Origin: Mesocentrotus franciscanus | Lineage: Eukaryota > Echinodermata > Echinoidea > Camarodonta > Strongylocentrotidae | Assembly: GCA_037976565.1 (NCBI GenBank) | Contig: CP137675.1 | Location: forward strand, 31,199,820-31,263,819 | DNA length: 64,000 nucleotides | Direction: 5' to 3' | Shown: positions 56,241-64,000 of the stretch, piece by piece | How positions within the stretch are numbered: the stretch's first letter is position 1 | How the letters are laid out: every line of letters starts with the position of its first letter | Program-made: the position numbers and the translations under genes | The notes under the pieces: model-generated | The model's database searches: none | The model's input: only the letters and a program-made list of their open reading frames with translations | What the model was told of the DNA's origin: nothing

Positions 56241-56794
56241 TTACGTTATAGAAGATTGTCAATGGTTCGGTTATTTACCCACATGCTTTGTTTTTTAAAT
56301 TCAAGTCGTTGCTAAGATTTAATTGTTGTATATACTTTAATTTCTAGCCTATGTTATGTTTCACTCAATCATTGAGTAATTAATGTAAATATGTATTGAA
56401 ATTATGGAAATTAAAACCTCGCTTGAGGATAAGAGAAAAAATGAATGCTGCTGTTGTTGTTGTTGTTATTGTTTGGTTTTTACGGCGCTGACATTCAAAA
56501 AGTTCATATTTTGCGCAGTTTATTTATAAATAATAATCTTTTCATGATTAGTCATAAACGTATGGCCTATACGTTTATAAGTGTTCCAGAAGTCAAATAT
56601 TTTTAAAGATAACCACACAAAAATATTAAATTTTGGAAACGAAAACGTGACAAATGAAGCTACAAAAAAACGAAACATATTAAAGGAAGAAAGGGCATGA
56701 ATGTATAACTTGTGTAAATGTGTGATATATAAATTTTGTTGATAAGTATGTTCTCCCTTTGGGGGAAGGGAATCTGAATTCTGACCCTACACAG
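56241..56794. other. AT-rich interval, no gene seen
   Basis: Contains a GTT repeat at 56447-56470. No convincing coding or repeat feature. Confidence 0.45.
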
Positions 56795-56949
56795 CAGGGG
56801 CCTCGGAGCGTTTTCGAAAGTGGGGAGGGGGGTGCTAAGCATGCGAACAATCTATAAACCCCTTTTTTGGAGATTTTATGAAACGTGTCTACTCAAAAAG
56901 TGGGAGGAGGAGGGCTGCAGCCCCCAGTCCCCCGGTTCGGCGGCCCCTG
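56795..56949. mobile_element. Small hAT-like element
   Basis: Left end CAGGGGCCTCGGAGCG and right end CGGCGGCCCCTG form an 8-bp perfect terminal inverted repeat of the CAGGGG type seen in hAT elements, with G-rich inner sequence (GGGGAGGGGGGTG, GGGCTGCAGCCCCC). I found no 8-bp target duplication, so support is moderate. No coding content. Confidence 0.4.
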
Positions 56950-57160
56950 CATAGTGTGAGAGTTAAAAGCACAGGGCACACTGAGCCTCTTTTTTACATG
57001 ATAGCAAGAGAGGGCGCTCAACTGGTATCAGTTAAAAGCAATATTACAAGATTGGCATGCATGTGGAGAGGACTAGGGGTTCCGGAGTTAGAGTCTGCTA
57101 ATTTCTTACCCTTTTTCCGGATCAGAGGTATAATATCGTGCTCCATCCTATAACATTATC

Positions 57161-58267
57161 ATGAGCAAGAGACAGGAAAAGAGTAGAGCGAACAAAGGAC
57201 CCTATCTATTACGTGAAAGGAAAAACAACAACCGACGCTACGTCGGGTAAACCTCCCGGTGAGACGAAAAGAGCAATTCGTCGGTCTACGCCTCTCTGTG
57301 AGCCCAACTGCACTCAGCCCAGTGCTTCGGTGAAAGACAATATGGCTCCCCAAGTGACGGACGTGGTAAGTCATTCTGAATTTGTCAAAATTACCGACAA
57401 AATTATTGAGAAGCTCGACTTACTTAAAGGTACTATGTCCCATTTGCAGGCCAAAAAAATGAAAAGGTTAAATTCCAACGGCATTTGAAAGATAATACTA
57501 ATTTAGAACTTCTCTAAAAAAAAAATGGGGGCTTGAAAATGTCTTTAAGTGGGAAAATAATGACTATTAGTTGTCGAATCGACTTAAGAGCTTTAGAGCC
57601 AGGAAGTAATAGTCTGATTTTCAGACCATTGTACCGAATGGTCGTACATTTTATGCTGCGCAAAGATTCAATCAGTTTAATTTTAGCCATTACAAGAAGT
57701 GGGTTATTGATGTAGACAAAATACTCATGTACCCTTTACAGCTCATTTTATGTATGTTATTACCAAAGATGAAAAAAGCCAGTCAGTCACTCAATAGTGT
57801 CTGACAGTGAAGTCTAGCAAGTAAACGGGTTTCCTTGCATAATTGGAATATTAGGACACTGCTAACGTTTAAATTTCACAGATAGGACATACATGACATA
57901 TTCATAATTCCTGCAAAGTTTGATGTTGGCTGCAAAAGGGACATAGTATCTTTAATGCCAATGCTATAACAATCCACAAAGAAATTGCTGAAATACGCGC
58001 TAACGTGGCTGATTTGCAGGCAGCAGTAGCTGATTCTTCAGCAAGGCTCACCAATATTGAAAATGATGCTCTGCCTAAATTTCGAAAGAAGAAAAAAAAC
58101 TTGGAATCGGATCTTAAACAAATGATAATGGCTCTTGAGCATTATGATCGTATAATGAACTTACTCTTATATGGAATTGAGAAAAAGAAAGCTGAGAAAG
58201 TAGTGAAAGTTGTGAGAAACGCAATTGAAGAACTAGAGGTAATTTGTCATGCTGACAAATTAAGGTG
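57161..58267 (+). pseudogene. Tx1/L1-like LINE ORF1 with coiled coil, interrupted
   Basis: The ATG at 57161 opens MSKRQEKSRANKGP and soon shifts frame: ATSGKPPGETKRAIRRSTP, then DVVSHSEFVKITDKIIEKLD and a stop at 57488. About 470 unrelated bases follow. From 57960 the protein resumes with AIHKEIAEIRANVADLQAAV and ARLTNIENDALPKFRKKKKN, a heptad-patterned coiled coil, and YDRIMNLLLYGIEKKKAEKV, the entry into the RRM-like domain of L1/Tx1 ORF1 proteins (LLFYGIPE-type motif). Such proteins form trimers and coat the element's RNA. The frame ends at TGA after ADKLR, where the TGACGTCA-type repeat family begins. Frameshift, insertion and truncation make it a pseudogene. Confidence 0.7.
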
Positions 58268-58289
58268 ATATGCTTCTGATATTTTGAAT

Positions 58290-59640
58290 TGAAGAATTTT
58301 AACCATGTTGCCGACATCCGCTTCAAAATTGGAGGCTACGTTGCGATAGCCCATAGTCACAGCTACGACATACTACATTTTGGGAGAAAATGGCGCAATA
58401 ACAACCCACATACAGCTCAAAGATCATTGCCATGCAGATTCATGTTTTGAAAAAAGTGACCTCCCATAGACATAACACGCAAATATGACAAATTATGCAT
58501 TGTCGCCCTTAATCGAATATTTCACTATAATGACGTCATCCAAATAAAAAAATAAATGTCATTTATCTCGTAGAGCATTATGTCAGCTACAACATATATA
58601 TATCTGGGAGAAAATCGATCACCGGTAAGCGAGATAACCTCAATTGAACGAAGGACATTATGACGTCATCAATTAACATTTTGACACACGCGCACGTGCG
58701 CGTCGTGACGTGCACGGCAACGTGGATTGTTAGTACTATGTTAGACAATGGCAAGAAGTTTATGTGTGCTGAATTTGGTTAAATTATGATAAATGAAGAT
58801 ATGAATGATGAAGTGAAATCACAACATGGCGCCAAGATGACGTCATGGTTGGGTGATCAGACTGAAAAGGTTACTGTATCCATTCCTGACCATGTTAAAG
58901 ATACTGTGAAAATTTGAAGATGATTGGTGATTCCATTTTTGAGATATCTTGAACACAAAATTCATACAGAAAGAAATACAAAAGAGATTTGTACAGACGT
59001 GGTTACGTGCTATTTATAGACGATGACGTCATCCCATTGGCAGAAAATTAGTCTCTGAGTACTTTCAAATGACATTTTCAATTGAAAATTTGACCATGTT
59101 CCCGACATGTGATCAAAAAATGGAGACCACAATACCGATGGCCCAGAGTCTCAGCTACAACATACTAAAATTTGGGAGAAAACTGTGAAATAACAACCGA
59201 GATACTGGTCAAAACACATTGTCATGCAGATTCATGTTTTGACAAAAGTGACCTCCATAGACATAACACGCAAATATGACAAATTATGCATTGTCGCCTT
59301 TAATCGAATATTTTACTATGACGTCATCCAAATGAAAAATAAATGTCATATTTCTCATAGAGAATTATCTCAGCTACAACATATCAAAATCTGAGAGGAA
59401 ATCGATCACCGATAAGCGAGATTATCTCAATTAAACAAAGACAAAAATGACGTCATCAACAAAATACATTTTTCTTTTAGTTTAGATGCCAATATCATGA
59501 CTTTGTTTAACTTTGTACGAGTCAGGGTGGTATGAAATCATATCTCCAACTCATGCTCTTTCCAACCATGATATAAAAATTGGGGGTCGATGGACTATCT
59601 GAAGAGCTATTTCGATTTTTCAAAATGGCATGTTTTTATG
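58290..59640 (+). repeat. Outlying diverged copies of the TGACGTCA repeat family
   Basis: Two tandem units of about 770 bases (starts near 58300 and 59085), with CAGCTACAACATA, CATAGACATAACACGCAAAT, AATGACGTCATC, CACACGCGCACGTGCGCG and CATGGCGCCAAGATGACG in the order known from the 27-kb block, but clearly diverged. They lack the hairpin/AGGTGGTCTGT end and the hairpin arrays. No coding frame. Confidence 0.75.
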
Positions 59641-59671
59641 GTGGCTCCTAAGGGACACGCAAACGCAAAAA

Positions 59672-59938
59672 TTTGACGTATACGTATGCAACAAATTTCT
59701 TGTCTTTTACGTCCAAGACGTGAAAATCAAAAAAATTGACGTATACCTATGCAACAAATTTCTTGTCTTTTACGTCCAAGACGTGAAAATCAAAAAATTG
59801 ACGTATACCTATGCAACCAATTTCTTGTCTTTTACGTCCAAGACGTGAAAATCAAAAAATTGACGTATACCTATGCAACAAATTTCTTGTCTTTTACGTC
59901 CAAGACGTGAAAATCAAAAAATTGACGTATACCTTTGT
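59672..59938 (+). repeat. 62-bp minisatellite, about four copies
   Basis: TTGACGTATACCTATGCAAC, AAATTTCTTGTCTTTTACGTCC and AAGACGTGAAAATCAAAAAA repeat with TGTCTTTTACG at 59701, 59764, 59826 and 59888. Near-identical units. The open frames follow from the repeat and are not taken as genes. Confidence 0.9.
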
Positions 59939-59974
59939 TTGGTAATTTTTCATTTTCTGTACTCAATGGCCCTG

Positions 59975-60135
59975 AAGGGACACGCAGACGTGAAAATCGG
60001 CTGGAAAATCTGCGTCAAATATTCACGTCTGCGCCTCCCGAAAGGGACACGCAGACGTGAATATTGGACGCAGATTTTTTTGGCTGGAAAATCTGCGTCA
60101 ATATTCACGTCTGCGTCTCACACGCAGACGTGAAT
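59975..60135. repeat. Inverted-repeat cluster with a 68-base hairpin
   Basis: ACGCAGACGTGA or its complement TCACGTCTGCGT occurs five times. The best pair, 60049-60116, forms a stem of about 29 bases (ACGCAGACGTGAATATTG ... ACGCAGATTTT) with a single bulged base and a loop of about 9. It ends about 150 bases upstream of the THAP exon. It may be the terminus of a DNA element or a binding-site cluster. Confidence 0.8.
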
Positions 60136-60267
60136 ATTTGACGTGAATTTTTTCAGTAAGCTGAGCACCTACTAGCTACATGCATATAGTGCCTAACATT
60201 TCTGTACCAACATTTCTGGCCTGCCGCCGCAGATGTTGCGAACGTAGACTTTCTAAATGTCAACAAA

Positions 60268-60335
60268 ATGCCTTCTTGTGCAGCCATCAAATGCACAAAT
60301 CGACTCGTGAAAGGCTCCTTGAAAACATTTCACAA
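60268..60335 (+). CDS. First coding exon of a THAP-domain protein
   Basis: The ATG at 60268 (context CAACAAAATGC) starts MPSCAAIKCTNRLVKG and runs to TFHK, where GTAAGTG at 60336 is a near-perfect splice donor (phase 2, codon AA-). The pattern M-P-x-x-C-A-A-x-x-C-x-N-R ... F-H-K is the N-terminal half of the THAP C2CH zinc finger, with the first two zinc ligands at C4 and C9. THAP proteins bind DNA as transcription regulators or transposases. The next exon should start with the residues F-P and supply the later C and H ligands. I could not find it in the remaining 3.6 kb. The acceptor-like CTTCCTTTTCAG at the window's end (AG at 63997) would be followed by AA, which does not give F. Host gene or transposase remains open. 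Confidence 0.75.
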
Positions 60336-62199
60336 GTAAGTGATCATTTCATTTAGATATTACAAAAATTAGCGTTTAAAGACTGGTTTCATATGATAAT
60401 CTAATCGTCGCGACATTGTACTATTTGTAGTCTAGTTTTCGCTTGTAGTCCCATCTGCTTGTTTTTATGACTATGTGTGAATATTTGTAACTTGGCTGGG
60501 CCTGGCCTGGCCTGGGGAAGGGGAAAGCCACAAAACATAAGTCATAAAGTCATAAACTGAATCCAATCAAGTGGGGATATGTGTTGGTACTTGGTTAGGT
60601 GTGAAAAGAAGAAAAGATAGGCAAACACATAAATATTTAGTCATTTTAGTGCTACTTCTAGCTCGAGAGCCTAGCCCTAGTATTACTATTAGTAAAAAAC
60701 AATGTTAGACTAGTTTGTTGACACTGACAGCTTGCTCTCTATGTCAGTCAGTATGTTGGTGAAGCCTGAAACTGAAAGTGAAACAAGTACTGAGTTAGGG
60801 TCTAATAATTCAGTCATAACAAATCTAAATAACAAGAAGTCATTGGTTATATGTCTGCGCATAGCCATAGCATAGGCATAGCGACGTTGTGTGTGCTATA
60901 CTTGTAGTTGTAATTGTATAGACCCCTACTTTTAATTTTTTAAGAGAGATATTTTGATATAGATTCTAGAGGTCTAGACTCTAGATCTTATTACACGCAA
61001 TTTCAATTTGTTTTGACAATTAATATAGATCTACCTTTCACTAATAAGCGGAGGGCCAAAGTCAAATATCATGCTCAGTTTTTGAGTTGCCTGCCACTAC
61101 CGCATAAACTAAGCACACCTTGTTTATTTGAAAGATTTTATCATAATACACAATATTTCAGAGGTGTTTTTTTATAATTTGTTGCGAACAATCCTAAATC
61201 GGAGGGGGCGTCCAAAAAAGCGGCCCTTTTGACAAAAAATAGTATTTTGTGAATTATATTTTAAGGGAACCTTAAACCACCATGAGTTTGGTGTCATATG
61301 AAAGAGAATTAAATTATCTAAATTTTGATACCAATTTCAATGAAATTGGGATTAATTAACATTGCAAATTTAAGTAAAAAACATGATTTTTGTGATTTTT
61401 TTCCAAATATTGAATTTTATCAATAATCGTTATTTTACATATATCAAAATTGGAGAAATGCATTTTTGTAACTTTCCAGGAATTTACCCATATACAAGGA
61501 TAATATTCTGTGAAAAGGAAAAGTGTATATGTCTCTTCAATAAAAGTTATAGCAACCCAAAATTATTGATTCGATTTCCACAAAAACAACATTTTTGCCC
61601 ACATGTGTATTAACTGTATGCATGTACGTGTATTAGTGTATTGAGGACCTGTTTGGCGTGTTTACATTGAGTTTTAAAGATAACTTTTGAGTAAAACCTC
61701 TAATCACCATGGATTTGGTGTCAAAAGATGGATAATTGAAATATCTTCAAGTTGATAACAATTTCATTGAATTATGTAGTGTGTGAAATGTAAATTTTGA
61801 GCCAAAAATTGTTTTTTTGTAGATATTTTTTCCCCTCTAATTTTGGCCAGTATTTCGGTATATTAACTGGACAACAGTGATTGAACATTTAGTGGTGCAG
61901 AAAGTTCAAGGGATTTGGAGTGCTGACTGCAATTGATAAGTACTTCTTTACTCTGGGATGTTTCAGGAAATGTGGGCATTAGCAGTCCCCCCCCCCTCCC
62001 ACCCCGCCCCTTCCAGCCGCTTGACATAATCTTGCCCATGACCTAGACAAGTTAGTGCATCTATCAACATGAATATAATATAGTATCGCCATGTTTGGTT
62101 TGATGGTTTATTTTGCCTGACTACTAAGAAAACATGTGTATGCTTGTAAGAAACTAGGGTACCCACATTCGTAAGTCCTCTCTGAGGAATTTTGGAATA
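60336..62199 (+). other. Putative THAP-gene intron / single-copy-looking DNA
   Basis: No exon recognised. Two diverged direct repeats, CACCATGRRTTTGGTGTCA with following ATAATTTCAATGAA-like sequence, are at about 61280-61350 and 61714-61780. A C-rich tract is at 61987-62010. Confidence 0.4.
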
Positions 62200-62382
62200 A
62201 TGCCTTGCCAAAGGGCACTAGCGAGTAGTGAATCCACTTCACATGGTGTCGCCTCCTCACTCCTGAACAAACCTCCTGGCATTGTGATTGATCCTATGTT
62301 CTATGTCCTGACAAGATATTGGCATTATCCTGGCTGTCCAGAACGCCAGCCAAAAAAGGAGTCGAGGCTGGTACATGGATAG
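62200..62382 (+). other. Short open frame of unknown nature
   Basis: Sixty codons from ATG 62200 (MPCQRALASSESTSHGVASS ... PGIVIDPMFYVL). The composition is coding-like, but I recognise no domain. The word CTTGCCAAAGGGCACTAGCG at its start resembles interspersed SINE-type sequence, so it may be repeat-derived. Not called as a gene. Confidence 0.2.
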
Positions 62383-63429
62383 ATTCTGTTTAATTATCTA
62401 CCTTATCTAGACTTGCTATGATGCACACCATGTTATAACGTTAAGAGTAATTAGAAGGATACTCAGAGAATGAAGGGGATGCTGAGAACATTGTTTTTAA
62501 ATTTTTATTCAGAAAATCCAATTCTCATTTAAATCAGCCAATGACCTAAATAAAATTTTGAAGAAAATGGAAAGAAGGCCCAGCTTACAGGCCTATCGTG
62601 ACAATGGGAACGGTGTGGGGATTTTTTTATCCAGGCAAATAATGATGCATTTTCCTTTTGAAAAAAATGTTGGATATATCAAAAATACATGTAGGTTAGG
62701 AAAAGAGTCCTTTCCACATCATAAAAAGTCTGAGATTTTAATCACCAAGACATGATTATAATGCAAAGAAGTTCTTAATTTTGAAGAAAATGATGGATAA
62801 ATGCAGCATTATGCATGTATTATGGGGGTGAGTGTGGAAGAAATCTTGGAATTATTAATTCCTTAGTTTTGGTAACGTGTACATCCTGGAACATCCTGGA
62901 GATGGGTTTAAGAACGTTTCACCAACCCCGCCACCCCAATTTGAAATAGTAATGAGATTTAAAACTACCAAGATGTGTTTAGAATGCAAACTAGTTCTGA
63001 ATTTTGAAATAAATTAAGGCATAAGACATGAAGACAATGTTTATAATGGAAATGGGTGTGGGATGAATGTTTGAGAATTGAATCACCATGTATGGTAAAT
63101 AATAAAAAATGCATTTATGTAAATAAGAAAATGACATAGTTATTCATACAAACAAATCCCTAAATTAGAATTTCCTGACCAGATTGAAGAATATTCAAGA
63201 AAAAATGGCTCATTAGATTTTAAAGATTTTTCGTTATATGCTAGGATACAATGTTTATCAAACTATTGAGTTGACGTGGTGTCAACCCCTCACCCCCCTC
63301 TCTTTTCTCTCTCTCTCTCAATCGACGCATGTGCTTTACTTTTTACAAGGGGCTTCCGCTGACAACTGCCAGTGACAAATTTGTCATTTTGGGTAGATAA
63401 AAGATACACGTATCCTATAAGGAAAGATC
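62383..63429. other. AT-rich interval, no gene seen
   Basis: No coding frame or repeat that I can name, apart from a short CT tract at 63298-63319. Confidence 0.45.
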
Positions 63430-63611
63430 CAGAGACAGATTGGCCGTGGGGAGTTTGGGAATTTTCCCCACGAGCAGCTCTTTATTTTGGTTGGATCAAG
63501 GTCCAGTCGATTTGTGGTCTGAGGGCCACTTGATATATATGCATCTTACATATTCAGTGGGCAGGTCGCATAACACTTTAAAAACCAATGTTCAGTCCCA
63601 GTCTGCCCCTG
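63430..63611. mobile_element. 182-bp hAT-type MITE
   Basis: Left terminus CAGAGACAGATTGG and right terminus CCCAGTCTGCCCCTG (complement CAGGGGCAGACTGGG) agree at all but three positions of the first 14 and follow the CAGRG rule of hAT elements. The flanking octamers GAAAGATC (63422-63429) and GAAACATC (63612-63619) match at seven of eight positions, the target duplication length of hAT. Inside is the palindrome GGGAATTTTCCC. Too short to code for a transposase. Confidence 0.75.
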
Positions 63612-64000
63612 GAAACATCAAATAAGTTTTGTGTCAAAGACATGATGTAGAAAAATAAAAGGCCTGTCTAAATGTTGTAGTCCTGTTGTTATCTGGTTAT
63701 TCGATCTTTCGACAAAGCTGTAAAAGTTTTAGTTGCTTAAGGACATATAGTGGATAGGAATTTTAAAACAAATAATTAATTTTACCACATTGAAACGGCA
63801 TCCAAAGATATATTAAATTCATGTTGATAGTGAAGTTGTGCTAGTGTGATCGGAAGACGTCCAAATTTAGAAAGAAAGGCGAGTTAAGGCAATTTCATAA
63901 TGTCGCTCCTTTCTGCTTAGGCGAATCAAGGTGAATAATGAAATATATATTAAAACAATTTAGGGTAAAACACTGATGTGCGAACCCTTCCTTTTCAGAA
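63612..64000. other. No gene seen; acceptor-like site at the window's end
   Basis: AT-rich. The last bases CCCTTCCTTTTCAGAA form a good 3' splice-site consensus (AG at 63997-63998), but what follows lies outside the window. Confidence 0.35.

Noticed and set aside
60336..64000. Joining the THAP exon to the acceptor at 63997
   Set aside because: The bases after the acceptor would not give the F-P expected next in the THAP domain, and the rest lies outside the window.

Overview
The window is AT-rich eukaryotic DNA, almost certainly from a marine invertebrate. There are no operons or bacterial signals. There is a canonical splice donor, several non-LTR retrotransposon (LINE) clades, tRNA-derived SINE sequence, DNA transposons and large satellite-like arrays. 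The mix of Tx1-like, CR1/L2-like and restriction-endonuclease LINEs, the frequent ACATGT-type words and the THAP and SAP fragments made me think of an echinoderm or a similar deuterostome. That is an impression, not a proof. I see no complete host gene. The only host-gene-like pieces are a first exon of a THAP-domain protein (60268-60335) and a possible terminal exon with a WD40-like stretch (36707-36910).

Layout. 1-5457: LINE ORF1 fragments, a degenerate AAGTGCCCC-type minisatellite, a 207-bp dimeric tandem repeat carrying a tRNA-derived SINE, and the 3' end of a CR1/L2-like LINE. 5458-36625: one Tx1-like LINE whose ORF2 is cut in two. Its endonuclease half (5458-6802) and its reverse transcriptase half (34089-36417) are separated by a 27.3-kb composite block (6803-34088). 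The block is built from about nine related non-coding units of 2-4 kb. They share a terminal hairpin plus an AGGTGGKCTGT left end, repeated cyclic-AMP-element/octamer motif pairs, alternating CG tracts, five tRNA-Gly-like inserts, GA-rich stretches, a 220-bp tandem array and arrays of up to 17 hairpins. A 500-bp assembly gap (15107-15606) lies inside the array. A 3'-terminal piece of a restriction-endonuclease LINE (28345-30185, minus strand) and a 405-bp inverted-repeat element (31239-31643) are nested in the block.

36626-41829: the possible WD40-like exon, a decayed minus-strand LINE with endonuclease and reverse transcriptase (37047-39430), a 131-bp duplication and a self-complementary GTACYGCAG minisatellite. 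41830-56240: a nest of DNA transposons and a CT-rich repeat family. The clearest element is 8,068 bp long (43796-51863), with 121-bp terminal inverted repeats that read as identical and a 9-bp target duplication. It holds an ORF with an N-terminal SAP motif, a short THAP-like ORF start on the other strand and a broken LINE. It lies between two 17-bp inverted termini that each begin with TTAA (43723 and 55394).

56241-64000: a small hAT-like element, a Tx1/L1-like ORF1 remnant, an outlying copy of the cyclic-AMP-element repeat family, a 62-bp minisatellite, a near-perfect 68-base hairpin just upstream of the THAP exon, unannotated single-copy-looking DNA, and a 182-bp hAT-type MITE with an 8-bp target duplication.

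The window reads as nested mobile DNA rather than a working gene neighbourhood. All LINE reading frames are broken. The 8-kb inverted-repeat element is the youngest-looking event, because its termini have not diverged.
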